Translations under genes and position numbers: made by a program
Notes under the pieces: generated by a model
Told to the model about the DNA's origin: nothing
Seen by the model: only the letters and a program-made list of their open reading frames with translations
Database searches by the model: none
Source of the DNA: Chloromonas sp. AAM2
Taxonomy: Eukaryota > Chlorophyta > Chlorophyceae > Chlamydomonadales > Chlamydomonadaceae
Assembly (NCBI GenBank): GCA_004335635.1
Contig: QAXH01000992.1
Coordinates: 276 to 27,195, forward strand
Reading direction: 5' to 3'
Length of the DNA: 26,920 bases
Part shown: positions 1 to 11,340 of the stretch, one piece after another
Position numbering within the stretch: position 1 is the stretch's first letter
Layout: each line of letters starts with the position of its first letter

Positions 1-761
1 GGGGCTGGGCTTGGGTGTCCACCTCCTTAAACACGCCTACCGGCGTTCCCTTTCTTTCTTTCTTTCTAATCCACGAAAGAGAAGCTTGCTGACTCAGCTT
101 CCAACAAAAAGCGAACAAACCGATGATGAGTGTCCCTGGAAGAAGCAGCACCCCAGGCAGCCCTATCCGTGGGGAGCAACAAAAAAGGAGGCCAACAGAA
201 ACAGCATGAGTGCTTGCAGGAAGTGGAAGGCTATCAGAAAGAAACTGGCGTTCCCTTGAGCTGATTTCATGGGTTGTGTTTGAACCGAAGACAGCCATGT
301 ACGCGCATCGTGCGTATGTGCGTTTGTGCACCCAGTGTCAATTCATTGCGTTATCACTGACAGCAGAGACTGACTGAGTCTGCTGTTCCGTTGACCCACC
401 ATGTAACTAAGCATTCAGACTGACCAGACTGTGTGCGTTCATATATCTGCCGTGTACCAACACACCATGGTGGACAGTGATCCGTGTCAGGTGACACTAA
501 CCCAGCCCAATCGCGCAGAACAAGACTGGAACCATCACACGACCCAACACACACACCACAAACACACTGGTTCCAATGTCAGCCCCAAAATTGGATGTTG
601 TTACGGAAGGCACTCCGCCTTTTGTAACTTGCTGAAGACTGCAGCAGGTTGTAAGGAAGCAAGCTCGACGTATGTGCGTATAACGTCACCCTGAATTCTG
701 AGTGCAATCAGTTGCCAGCAAGCTCCACTCGTGAGGAGTGCACATTTTGTAAGGTGTTGAA
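1..761. other. No recognisable gene
   Basis: This stretch lies downstream (3') of the minus-strand gene that ends at 762. It has short unsupported reading frames on both strands, a short TTTC-type pyrimidine run near 50-67 and CA-rich sequence near 540-566. I saw no family motif and no convincing pair of splice sites. Confidence 0.5.
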
Positions 762-3700
762 TTACATCTTGCTACACACCTGAGGTGCAGCCCACGCCTC
801 CAGCTCGGTCAGCTTCTTGGCCGTGAACTCAGTCGCCTCATCAAGGAGAGGCCTTTGCTCTCTGGCCCACTGACCACTGCGGAAATTGCTGTACCTGCCG
901 AATTTTGCCTGCTGATCGAAGCGCCAACCGTAGATCCACAGCCGCCCTGCAAGTTCAGCCCAGGCATCACCAGTTGTAAAATGGGCTGTGTGCTGCAACA
1001 AAACAAGTTTAAGAGAATGATCGCCTGGGCGTAATTTCTTGTCGCTCCTCCGGACACATGTGTTACTACAGCACACAGAAAATTCGATGGAAACTGGCAA
1101 GAAAACAATGCGACAACTGACCCAACTGATTTTGAAGGCAGACTATCAACAGGCCACGTGTAACCCACTGAAAGCCCAACTGATTTTCAAGGCAGACTAT
1201 TAACAGGCCACGGAAAGCAATGGAGGCAGAGCAGAGACCAGGTCCAAAGTTCCACCAAATTCGCATGATACTGTACCAAAGTGATCTGGTACCTGAATAG
1301 CAATTTGTCCTGGCGGACTTCCATGCCATTTTTGTCTGCATTCCTGCCTTCCTGTCGTCCTTTCACTGTCCCCTTGATGCTTGCATCTCAGTACATTCCT
1401 TGACCCTTGATGACTTCCTCCTTTCACGTCTTTCTGCTCACCGTTGTCCCTGCCTGCCTTCATTCGGACCAAGCCTGGAATCAAGAGCTTCTCCATCCAC
1501 GCCTGCAGCAGAGATGATACTCAGAGCTGGTACACCGACATGCACACAGCGAAAAGAATGAATGCAGTACAGCGCAAAGGACACACATGCAAATCAGAAA
1601 TGCAGCGCACGTGTAGGTGGATTGTGGGAGTGTTTAGTGTGTGTGCATATGCATGTGTATCTGTATGTATGCGTTCGACCTAAGAGCCCACATCGGAATT
1701 GAGCAGCTGTGGTAGCAGCTGGCCATCTGAGCTTTCAACTGCTCTGTCAGCCGCCACCTATCTACAAGTTTGACTGTCTATAAGCCACAAACCAAAACGT
1801 ATGTAGTCAGGTTTTGCCTGTGGTCCAATCTTCGCGCCCATGCAGCGCCCATGCATCTGCCCTACCCACATGGGTCGCGCCCCTGGCCACATGACACTCA
1901 ACTCAGTTTAGTGGCCTAACCCTTCCTCTGCGTTTTTACCCTTCATTGCATTGTCCAATTGACTGGACCCACTTGGAGACGTCTGTGGCCCTTCATTGCC
2001 GCTACCACCAGGTCATGCTCCAGTACGTAGAGGCAGAGGATGGAGGTGGACGAGCGTTCAACAATCACAGTGGGTCGTGTGATGTCATAGTAGTTGTATT
2101 GCTGCAGCAAGTTGAACAGCAGCAGATTGCTTGCCGGTCCACTCGCATGATACATAGATGTCCTGCCAGTTGCTGCTGTCATTCTCGACTGGTCTGCCCT
2201 GGGATCAGCCCAACATCAGTTGGTTTCATGTCAAGTCAGGCACTTTAAGGGCTCACTGCCGCTGAAAAGAGTGGAAGCATTTGCTTGTTGGACTTCCTAC
2301 AGCCTTGCAGCCAGTGGTGTGCAGCAGCAGCCTGCCCTGAATCAACTCTCCCAGGCTTGCGACATCAAGCCTTTCAATGTGCAAGACATGGTGATGCAAA
2401 ACCCATGCGGATGGTGCAGGCACGCACCTGCCTCAGCCACTTTGCTCGAAACTTCTCTCCGGTGCTGCCGTCCATGTCCTTGAGTATGTCATTCACTGCG
2501 TCACATGGATGTGCAGTCAGTCATTTGTTGTTTGTTTCGATCATATGATACGTTGATCATACGGACGACAACGAAACGGACCTGCTGGCAGCCGACAGGA
2601 AGGTGATGCACATGTGCGCACATGCCATAGATCCAACCCTTACCGACGTTTTCACACCACATCAGTTGGAAAACCATGCAGTCGTCAAGTCATGACTGCT
2701 GCCCAATCACCGTTCAAGCTGTAGCTGCTCCACGCAAATGCAGATGCGTAAACACAGCCAGTTTGCACTGTAAATGCGGTTGCGCTATATGATTGCGCTG
2801 AGCAGACCGCCGTCAGCTAGTTGCTTGCATGCTAACATCAGAGGAAACTTGACCAAGTGCCCAAACGATTGTTCCATGCGATGCACTTCTTTTGCTCCAG
2901 ACACTTCTTCTGAACCACGTTGTGCAATATGCATCCTGCAGTATGTAGCCTGCTGTATGTAAGACGGATGCAACGCAAATACCTTACACAGATACCTGGC
3001 ACGTTCTCCTACTGCCGGTTCTCTACAGACTGCTCGTTGCACACATCACATGTAATGACTTACAGTTGTTGCGCTGTTGTTGCGCTGTTGAACAGTGTTA
3101 ATAGTTTACGCTGGAAGGTTGTGGTAAAGTGGCATCATCCGTTAGAGTTTGAGCTGTGTGTCAGTGCTGTGCAATTCAGTATCACGAGGACACGTGACCT
3201 GGTTCATGTGATAATATAGTGAAAACAATCGATTGGACTTACTATGTTTGCAGTCCAAGTCCACCAGGTGAACATCCAGAACGCCCAGGAGCCCAGACCC
3301 AAGAGCCTTCTCCCCCATCGCAACCTCCATGACCTTGTCCTGTATCTCTTTACTGGCTTTGAATTTTGTGACGTGGTAGTGCGATTGCCGACCCCAAAAG
3401 TCTGCAGTTAGCGAGGCAGACAGCGATGGCAGTGTCGTTGACTCCTGAAAGCAACCAGAAGGTTGAAGTACAAAGCCTAACACCTTCACAGGTGCAGTTG
3501 CCCTCGCTCATTACCACCCACCCTTCCATCATGGCTGTAACAAACACATGCTTTCAGAAAGATGTTTGCCAGTTCTGGGGCTATTCCTGTGCGACACCCA
3601 GTTGCACTGAGTCCTGCACCGTTTCTGTGTGTGTAACGGCGGTGTTGGGTCAGTGCCGGGTGCCCCACTGAGGCCTGCTGGTGCATGTTGGTAGTTGATA

Positions 3701-6561
3701 GTGACTGCCACTACTGGGACATGGCACTATTTGCTGTGGTGGTACAAGACACCCTGGCCACTCCTGTGCTTGTGTTTACGAGCGCAGCAAGGCACATTTG
3801 ATGGCACACTTACCAGCCCTTGTTTGCCGTGATAGTGCGTGTACTCAGACAGGGCTAATGTATTGACCACAGTGTGCATTGACTGAAACGCACAAGGCAT
3901 GTCTCGGATTGCGCCTTACCTTCACCAAAAGCCCAGACGAGGCGACCATCCTGCCCCACGGCCCTGTTGTTCCTGTCTTCAAGCCAGGCCCGCGCCGCAG
4001 CGCCTTGCAAGATTTCTGGCTGCAAGCACACATCCACCAACGCACGTGCTACCCATTAAATGTATCAACCCGGACGCAGGCGACCTGAAGCCCTAGAAAG
4101 AGCTTCAAATTCCACATTGCGGCAGGGTGGTGCATAAGTGAGAGTGGGACTGTGGGCTGAATCCTGTTGGTGGTGTGAAGGGCACGGTGTGGCCAGTGGA
4201 AGGCATACAACTCGTGGCCATACAGCATGGCACCACAGAGGAGCATCGCAGCACCTGAGCAGTGTGTTCGCATAACATGCTCGACAGACTGGATATCACA
4301 TACAGATTCTGAGCTCATCCAGCAAATTGAATGGAGATCCCTACTCGATGTTGAGTCGAGCACACCTTGCGAGGCGTACATGTGCTTGTGGCAGGTTGAG
4401 ATTGAAGACATGGCTCAGCATCTGCGCAGGGAAAGCAGGGGGCTCGGACGAGGTCTGGACTGCAAGGTATCAGCTTGCAGCATGAGGTGCATCTTCCAAC
4501 GCCTGATTTGTTGCAAGAACACGGGGCTTGTCTGGAACTTTGCTGTTGTCATGTGGCTAGCTTGCTGTGCTTTCCAAACATTCGTTCTGTTTTATACGCA
4601 GGTGCATTGTACACATGCCCCATGTCACAGCTGCCGTATGGGCATGCATAGTGATTGAAGTGTTGCATGCAGTGGCATAACCCGTCTTAACATCCACCCA
4701 GCCTGCCACCCAGTTTTGCCTGCACCTACTGCTCATTGTGAGCACACACCTGAACCTGTGCCGCTGGGTCCTGCACTGCTGGGTCCTGTACCGGTTGGTC
4801 TGGCATCAGCTGTGGCTGTTCTCGGGCCTGCACGTGGACACGTGACAGGTTTACTGCTCGGACTTGCAGCAGCACGCTCTTCACAGTCAGTTAGGTATTA
4901 GTTAGGTATGACTTGGCATCGACTCTTTGCTTCGTCTAGACCTGGTGCTGCTTAGAAACCACTCCTGACCTGGACGTCCAGGCAGTGTGTCAAGTAACCT
5001 GACAGGCCGCCACAGTCTCGAAGGCAAACGTTTGCAAGATGGAGACGATGGCCTCGTGGACCATTACCCAGCAACGTGTCATAGTCTTATTTCAAACTGC
5101 TAGGGTCGCGTTGGGTAGTGGTATGATTACATGACGCCATGTGTCTCGTCAAGTACTCACGTAAGGTGTACCGCAAAGTTTTGCCCTGCTCTTCGTTAGC
5201 ACCAACCCCTGTTTGATGATTGCCCGGCCCATAGTTGCCTCTGTGTTTGACTGCATACAATCAACATGCAAACCGGTAGTTGTGTTGAAGACCATGTTGC
5301 ACAGCATAGCAGTCCAAGGACATTCTTCGCACTCTGGTGGGGTGTGCTGCAGGCTGTGCACGCCTGCTGCTGAGGACTCAGATCTTGCCCTTGCCAGATT
5401 GCACGGTAAGGCTGTTTATACATTAGTTACATTCAAGCACGAGGTGTGCAAATGGTACACTTTACAACTCCCAAGTTATCACTGAAGGGTTTGAAAGGCT
5501 TCCAATGCTTGAAAGCGCATCCATGCTAGCTTTGCATGGCAACGGGAACAAGCAACTGCTGATAGGGTTCAGTTGCAGGTGAGTGCTATGCTATGATGCT
5601 TAACAATCCATACTGAGGCATGGGGAACCACCCTACCAGCAGATCATAGCACCATGCAAACAGAGAGTTGAGTTCGCAGTGTTGAGTACAGAACTGCATG
5701 ATATTGATTGTAGCTGTCGTTGAAGATCGAGATGAGCTGCAATCACATGCTTCTGACACTGATCACTGAGAGGCCATGGGGGCATCCATGATATATCGAG
5801 CACACCTACCTTTCCGCCTGACCCGGCGTTGTGCTGGTGCTACCACCGCTTCCGTCACTAGGTCGTCCTTGTTTGCCTGGCTCGGTGTTTCTGTCACTGC
5901 ACAACAGCGTTATGCCAATCATGCGCCAATGTTGAGGTGGGCGCACATTCTGGTGAAGGCTGAGTGGGTAGGCATGCTGATCAGCCATGCATGTGCTGGC
6001 AACAGATGCTGGTTATCTCGGTCTGGCAGTGCACAAAATACACGCGCTAATGGATGCACCTAACGACCACCACAGCACACGCATCTTTTGTTTTGCAAGC
6101 CAGGAAGCGGGTGCGAGATTGGCTTGGCAAACCACAATAGGCACTGTGCTTCCAGCACTGTCTGGCTGGAGACATGCAAGGAAAACGTGCGTCACAGATC
6201 TAGTTGACTCGTTCTAACAACTGCTGTCACAAACAAGCCACATGTTTTGATGCAAGGGCACTTTTCGCAATGCTGATGTGGCCCTTGACACTCACGTGCT
6301 GTATACCTCACAGGCTGCTCTTCCTCGCTGCTGCAGCCCTCCTCCTGCTTCACTCCCTCCGCCTCAGAAAGATGCAGCATTTGAGTGCCTTCCTGGTCAT
6401 CTGCAATCCAAATCAGTCGAGGATTTTTCAGCACCACATAACTCCCAGAGTACAGCCGCATACTTCTGGTTACTGCCACATGACTGTGCCCAGCTGTTGT
6501 CAACCCCATACCACACTTTTTGGCAGTGATGCGTGGCTTGCCGCTCAGGAGATATCGTCGC
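762..6561 (-). CDS. Multi-exon gene of unknown function, Cys-rich protein (3' part; 5' end unresolved)
   Basis: I do not recognise this protein. Thirteen exons can be joined in one frame: 6561-6307, 5896-5810, 5389-5161, 5085-4999, 4878-4750, 4542-4366, 4019-3920, 3854-3814, 3550-3484, 3401-3243, 2495-2428, 2101-1973 and 992-762. This gives about 585 residues before a TAA stop. Every junction has AG and GT borders with matching phase, which is the main evidence. In order, the product shows a basic start, an acidic Glu-rich then Gly/Ser/Thr linker (SSEEEQP, SGGSTSTTPG), a segment PPECEECPWTAMLC, a Pro/Gln linker (QPVQDPAVQDPAAQ), and a Cys cluster CSCNKSG..RCTSCCKLIPC..APCFPC. A more conserved-looking part follows with WLEDRN, LVWAFGEALSEYTHYHGKQG, NCTCEDFWG and LDVHLVDLDCKH. 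The C-terminus is hydrophilic (GQWAREQRPLLDEATEFT). The Cys cluster suggests zinc binding, perhaps CXC-like; this is inference. The weakest junctions are the acceptor at 3551 and the donors at 1972 (GTGGGT) and 4998 (GTTACT). It could also be a transposon-encoded gene. Confidence 0.48.
1121..1213. repeat. Tandem duplication, 54-bp unit
   Basis: The block beginning CCCAACTGATTTTGAAGGCA at 1121 is repeated at 1175 with a few substitutions and ends near 1213, so the second unit is shorter. It lies in the last intron of the unknown minus-strand gene. Confidence 0.85.
3564..3579 (+). repeat. Copy of the GTTTGCCAGTTCTGGG dispersed motif
   Basis: The first 16 bases of the motif match exactly and the match is then lost. 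It follows CAGAAAGAT rather than a long A-run. It sits in an intron of the unknown gene, a few bases from the proposed acceptor at 3551. It is related to the copies at 7861, 19388, 21549, 22012 (inverted) and 26788. Confidence 0.6.
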
Positions 6562-7526
6562 CTCAAGTGATGCATCCGTCCATTTTAGCGCCATGGGTTT
6601 AGTGTTCATAGAGTTTCCCTGAAAGTGATACCAATGTCACTGAGCTGTGCTGCCAGGACTAGTTTGATGATCGTGATTGGTCGGATGATCTCAATCCCTA
6701 CAAGGAGTGAACCCAAGGCAGCAGTCAGGTGAACAGATTGCATGGTGCCGGAAGAACTGCCAAAAATTTGAACTGGGCCTGTGTGGTTGGATACGAGACT
6801 CTGTATACTACGCCAAGTCAGTGACATGCTCCTCGAACGTGTGCATGCCATAATCTGCATGCACAGCGCATGGGCCTGACTCCATGTATAAATCCCATCA
6901 TGTTCTGGCGAGCGCCTCTCACTGCACGCACCCATGCTGAAGTCCAGCAACCCCCAGTGTGTGTAGCCTTGGACACCTCACGCCTGCAGCAAGACAATAC
7001 CACGTACTACTAATGGCTGTATGCTGTCAGTGCTGGACCTGCCAATGCTTGACCGCGCTTGGTCATGAGTGCAACCGGCCTCATTCCAAGTTGTGCAGGC
7101 AAGGCTGATGCCTTGGATGGTGCCTGCACGGTATCATTTCGTGTCTAGACTAGACGAAGAGTTGCACGCTGTGTTAACGTGGCCGTCGATTGCAACGAGG
7201 GCGGATGGAATCGTGAGCGACTGTGTGCAATGGAGTTAGCTTGGCAAGCATGCTACCCGCACCTTCGATCAGTGCATTGTCATTCCCACTTCAGCGCATC
7301 CTCCAGAAGCCCATGGTCCAAAAAGCAGGTCTCCAAGGTATTTCAAATGCCACCTTCTGCATGACCGCCAGGCGCACAAGAAGGAGAGGAGGCCTTGGAC
7401 AGTGAGCGCGCAGTCTGCACAATTGCTGGTAATGATCGCAGGCAAGAGGGTTATCTATCAAACTTTGCAGGCATGAATTCTCTGGACAATCTACAGTTAC
7501 AGATAGGATCAGTTACAGATAGGATC

Positions 7527-7729
7527 GCCATACCAGTACAACCACCACACCATGCCGTGGCACATTACGGAGGGCATCGTCCGAACCTGCTGGCAACAAG
7601 TTCTGCTTGCAGTTAACTCGGAGATGGGTTCTCGGGTGTGACCTACATTAGGCGGCATGTGTCTAGTGCCCAATGAATGTCTCAGTCGGGGGGTGGAGCT
7701 TGGCTACCTCCCCAAGGAGGCGGGTGGCC
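7527..7729 (+). repeat. Dispersed repeat family 2, copy 1
   Basis: It starts GCCATACCAGTACAACCACC and ends in an AAGGAGGCGGGTGGCC-type block. It matches 16812-16988 over almost its whole length. This copy carries about 37 extra bases near 7587-7624 and lacks about 10 bases present in the other copy near 16923-16932. The last third has a G-run/C-run pair (GGGGGGTGGA...ACCTCCCC) able to fold into an imperfect hairpin. No coding capacity is recognised, so it is probably a non-autonomous element. Confidence 0.75.
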
Positions 7730-7860
7730 CAAAGAGTTCAGACGACATGTGCTCAGACTCCTTGTAAGCAGCAAAGAGGACCAGCAGGTTTTAAGACGGA
7801 CAAGATGGAGAGTGAGAGAGGGAGGTTGTATCTGATCCATCTTCGGCCAAAAAAAGAGAA

Positions 7861-7880
7861 GTTTGCCGGTTCAGGGACAA
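7861..7880 (+). repeat. Diverged copy of the 20-bp motif
   Basis: GTTTGCCGGTTCAGGGACAA differs from the consensus GTTTGCCAGTTCTGGGACAA at two positions. It is preceded by an A-rich run (AAAAAAAGAGAA), like the better copies. Confidence 0.55.
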
Positions 7881-8545
7881 TATCTGGGAATATCGCTAGG
7901 AACCAGTGTTGGTGATGGGTATTGGTGATGGGCTCTCAAAGCCTACAAGGATGTGCCAAGCCCACCGCCAGGGGTGCGGGTGCCACGCAGAGATGTTATC
8001 ACCATCATCCAGGATGCGCTGCAGCTGTCGTGATGTATGGCTGTCTCACATGACGGTTGAACACAAGGACAGGAAAAGATTTGTGTTGGATACCTTTCAG
8101 CTTTTGCACTTTGTTTTGATGCAGACACACTTGATTTAAATTGCCACTAGAAATGCATCAAAGAATAAGGACACTGTTGACTCGTGCAGGTGGCAAGATG
8201 TCTCCGGCCTTTGGTGTGTGTGTGACGTATTGGGACACATGCATACTCTGATAACTTTGTGAATGCCGAAGCACACCAGTGTGGAAGCATATGATGCTCA
8301 AATTGTCAGCAACGCATCTTTAGGAGCCTGATTTAGGAGAAGGCTCACCACATGGGTAAGAGTCATGCAAGCCTGCCTCAATCTATATAATGAGTGTGTA
8401 CAGGGTTTGCCTAACTGTGCCTGTTTTCATCTTGCACTGAATCGCCTAAATTCAGGTGTCATCATGACACTGTCATGGAGTGGTGGGTGGAGGACTTGCC
8501 CTTCTCAGGGTCATGGGCGCCATCTGCATGCAGCACATTCTCTAC

Positions 8546-8673
8546 CGGAGCCGATTGCATTGTTGTGCCATGTGGTACAAGCTCTGGCGAATGTAGTTGC
8601 TATGGCAATGGCGATGTATGAATTCCTCATGCAGCCAATGTGCGGCACAACTAGCTTGGTCAATCCAAACGAC
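8546..8673 (-). CDS. Candidate coding exon, unknown protein
   Basis: A pyrimidine-rich tract and AG border (CACACCTTTGACCAG) precede 42 open codons, which end at a GTAGAG donor in phase 2. The peptide contains VVWIDQASCAAHWLHEEF and YIRQSLYHMAQQCNRL. Its phase fits the exon starting at 6561, giving NRL-R-RRYLLS, so it may be a further 5' exon of the unknown gene. Intermediate exons cannot be excluded. A SINE-like repeat sits directly upstream. Confidence 0.3.
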
Positions 8674-8693
8674 CTGGTCAAAGGTGTGCCAGA

Positions 8694-8945
8694 GCGCCGC
8701 TAGCGTCGCTGGTTTGAACCCTGAATGACGTCAGAGTGAGAATAATGACCGTGTGACCTGTCAATCCTATGGCTACATATCGATACCAGCGCCCTCTGTT
8801 CGTCCTCTTCGCCCCGGAGGACGTTGTTCGCTGGAGTTGTCACGGGCGTTGGTGAGTGCCACTCACGCATCCATGGAAACTCGTGCAATCATGCAATCCC
8901 TTTCATATGTAGGTTGGACGGGTTAGAATCCCTCCCCTCATGTGA
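8694..8945 (+). mobile_element. SINE-like repeat, near-full copy A
   Basis: It begins GCGCCGCTAGCGTCGCTGG and ends with a 43-nt tail unit (TCATATGTAGG...CATGTGA). Bases 8717-8845 are identical to 21208-21336. GGTTTGAACCC near its left end and GGTTAGAATCC in the tail both resemble the tRNA B box (GGTTCGANTCC). The core folds as CCAGCG (8786-8791) with CGCTGG (8829-8834), enclosing CGTCCTC (8801-8807) with GAGGACG (8817-8823). It has no coding capacity. A tRNA-derived SINE is my reading; the middle region differs between copies. Confidence 0.75.
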
Positions 8946-11187
8946 AACTAACGTTTCTATGCACCTCTTTGGCTGGGACCCTCAGGTGCCCAGTTGCTGG
9001 CAAAAATGTAAGGCTCGCGTGTGACTCGTCACGTTGGAAGTAATCACAGTAATCTGGGGTGACCACCACCATTACTATTGCGGTGTGTCACAATCCCCTT
9101 CACTTGTAGGTTGGACGAGCTGGAGTCCCTCCCCTCTTGTGAAAGTGATGAGCCACTTCGTGATGCATGTATTGAAGCTTACACGTGACAGGCGCAAGCA
9201 ACACATACGGCACACCAGCTACTAATATTCAGTCTGTGTCCGACTTGCACAAAGCCCCAACATCCGAAACTATGCTTGGCAGCTGCAACAGCCCTGGCCC
9301 TCAGAACACGGCGTCTTGAAGACGTAGAAAGCACCTGACTGCAACGCAGAACCAGGTGCTGCAATTGATGTGTGTGAGTCCTGGAACACAATGCGTATCT
9401 GCTCGGCTGATGTAATCCTGCAACACGCATCCCTGCCTCTGCATTGCGAACAGTGTTTTCTTGTGAGAGATTGTTGAAAGGTAAGAGGTATTCGAGGGAA
9501 AAGGTTGACAACGACCAACTAAATGTTGGCCTGCACTATGCTCAACAAGAGCTGCCTGGAGCCAGTGACAGATGCCCTGAATGGGAACACGTATTGAGAT
9601 GCGCAGTACTTCTTCATCAAGCCAAAAAGGAATGTCGTTTCTTGAATGGCTTATTGGAAGAGTCCGTGCTTTGATGTGTTCATGTGTTTTGCAAAAGAAA
9701 GTAAAAAGATGTAAAAAGCTAAGAAGAGGGTGAAAATTTCAAAAGGCTAGTAGTGGCGCACATCCAGCGCTTGAGACACTCTGCGCTTGTACTTCACAGC
9801 AAACATTATATATCAAGGCAAGCGATGGGCGTGAATAAGCATACGGCCACAGCCTGTCCTTGAACCCCCACAACACACGTACCCCAGCGAAGCTGATGTC
9901 AACTAATGCTGTCAAACTATCAACGTGGTCTGGAGGATACGAAAGCAGCGCCACAAGGCAGCTGCGCCACGCCGAGGCAGGCAAGCGGGTGTCACAACAT
10001 CACCCAAAGAGGCGGTTCAAGGGGGCACAATGGCAACAGATCCTGTTCACCACTGGACTCAACACACCCTGGAGCAGACCCCCAGACTGCATTCCTGGAA
10101 ACACAATGCTGCTGGACGTTCCTGCTGACAACCCCACTGCAAAACACCGGTCTCATTCTTATCGATCTGCTGCGGCCTGAAAACACCCTTCTCTCCATGG
10201 TCCGTTGCAAGGGAGAAGATGGCAGAAAAGGGGGGCCTTGCAGCAGGTCCAAAGAACGTGCATCACAACTGAAGAAACATCGCCGGTGAGAGGCAGGCCA
10301 CACGCAGAACACAAACAGAGCTAACGGAGGTCAGTGCGGCACCAGCCCTTGGCAGTTCAAGCCAGCAATGTTTTGGCGTGGGCAAGACACAAACGTTTCA
10401 GCAAGTGGCGAGTCTGGACAGGGTGGGTCTGCGCGTTTTTACGCTCTACTGTCCACCTGTGGCGCATTATGCCATCTGATTGCACCTGGCGAGTCAACGC
10501 TTCAAATCAAGCATATGCCCAGAGCTCGAAAATTCCATCCAGTCATCAAGACTGATGATTTGATAATGCGTGAAACACACAGGCACACGAACAAGTGCTG
10601 CTGTACAATCCGCCTGACGCGCCTGATCGTCAGGTGCCTTATGAAAGACATATTCAGGTGCCTTATGATAGACAGCAGACAATGTACGTTCTTCCAATCC
10701 TCTGCTTGCGCTTGTACAAGCAACAACTTCCTCCTCTATCCTTCAGCAACTACCCACATGCACCCAAACAGCCCCCCTTCCACCCAAGAAACCTTCTGCC
10801 CCAGTAACCTTCTGCCCCAGAAACCCCAGATCTGTAGGGAAACACGAGTTTTGCTGTTCAAGCTCGAACTGTCTCGAAATCGCTTAGCAATGTACAGCAT
10901 TAGCACTGCAGGCATGGCGCTCTGCTGCGTTCACAAGGCCTCGTGCACTCGTCACCCCCCAATGCACCAAACGGTCATAAAAGTAACAGCCCAATCTCAT
11001 AGTCTACCCAGTACCGATTATGTACTATGCAAATGAAGCCCAGGGCGATACGCAAGGTCACTCATCCCGATTCCAGCTCCGTGCACAAAGGTTGATCACT
11101 CCCTGCTTTTGATGGCACGTGCACAGCGCAAGGACAGGATTAGCTACTGGTATGCCATCAGGGGGCAGATGCTAGCCAGATACGCAG
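8946..11187. other. No supported gene; repeats and isolated exon-like pieces
   Basis: The stretch holds a partial SINE-like copy at 9061-9142. A minus-strand exon-like piece at 9417-9335 has the border GTGTTGCAG, encodes ITSAEQIRIVFQDSH, and ends at a GTGCTT donor. A weaker piece near 9950 ends at a GTACGT donor (HVDSLTALVDISFAG). I could not link these to a gene. Short direct repeats occur near 10632-10675 (AGGTGCCTTATGA) and 10789-10820 (ACCTTCTGCCCCAG). Confidence 0.35.
9061..9142 (+). mobile_element. SINE-like repeat, 3' part only
   Basis: GACCACCACCATTACTATTG is followed by the tail unit TCACTTGTAGG...CTCTTGTGA. It corresponds to the right-hand 80 bases of copy B at 21185-21428, and lies only about 115 bases after copy A in the same orientation. 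Confidence 0.7.
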
Positions 11188-11340
11188 TCACGCGGCTGGG
11201 CCTTTGAGATCCACCATGCGCATGTAATGGGGAGGACAGGGGTCGTCAATCGTGTAGAGCTCCAGAATACTAAGAAGCTCCAAGATGCCAAATGCTAGAA
11301 TGATCTCATGCACGATGGCATAATCGCTTGAAGCCGCCAT
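11188..11340 (-). CDS. Short ORF of 50 codons, or last exon of an unseen gene
   Basis: ATGGCGGCT opens a frame of 50 codons ending at TGA. The peptide starts MAASSDYAIVHEIILAFGIL and ends CPPHYMRMVDLKGPAA. An Ile/Leu/Glu-rich amphipathic helix fills the middle. Codon use and the start context look coding, but I recognise no family. It could be a small protein, or the terminal exon of a gene using an AG just upstream. Confidence 0.33.
   Translation of the reverse strand: MAASSDYAIVHEIILAFGILELLSILELYTIDDPCPPHYMRMVDLKGPAA

Larger units (their letters stand above)
6562..8545. other. Intergenic or intron DNA holding repeats
   Basis: If the exon candidate at 8673-8546 belongs to the gene below it, this is an intron of about 2 kb. 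It contains a 7.5 kb copy of a 180-200 bp repeat family, a short direct repeat (TTACAGATAGGATC, near 7497-7526) and a diverged copy of the 20-bp motif at 7861. Minus-strand pieces near 6.66-6.78 kb read as peptide but have no clear exon borders in a compatible phase. Confidence 0.4.

Noticed and set aside
4049..4299. Extra exon of the unknown gene (AMLLCGAMLYGHELYAFHW)
   Set aside because: The frame is open but no acceptor/donor pair fits the phase 0 junction between 4366 and 4019, which joins cleanly without it.
4227..4658. 143-codon plus-strand frame
   Set aside because: It overlaps the Cys-rich exon proposed on the minus strand and has no recognisable domain or start context.
8710..8722. 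tRNA gene suggested by the B-box GGTTTGAACCC
   Set aside because: No cloverleaf with acceptor, D and anticodon arms could be formed around it. It is part of a dispersed repeat.
8700..8888. Minus-strand frame shared almost exactly with 21.2 kb (NNVLRGEEDEQRALVSICSH)
   Set aside because: The two copies share the peptide only because the SINE-like core is identical at the DNA level. The core is better explained as a structured non-coding repeat.
9444..9674. Plus-strand frame reading ELPGASDRCPEWEHVL
   Set aside because: It looks protein-like but stands alone, with no convincing splice partners or family match. Length is within chance expectation.
10368..11036. Longest unsupported plus-strand frame (222 codons)
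   Set aside because: Its composition (many Cys, His, Thr, low-complexity runs) and internal short direct repeats do not look like a protein, and no motif is present. An open frame of this size is uncommon but possible by chance in 27 kb read in six frames.
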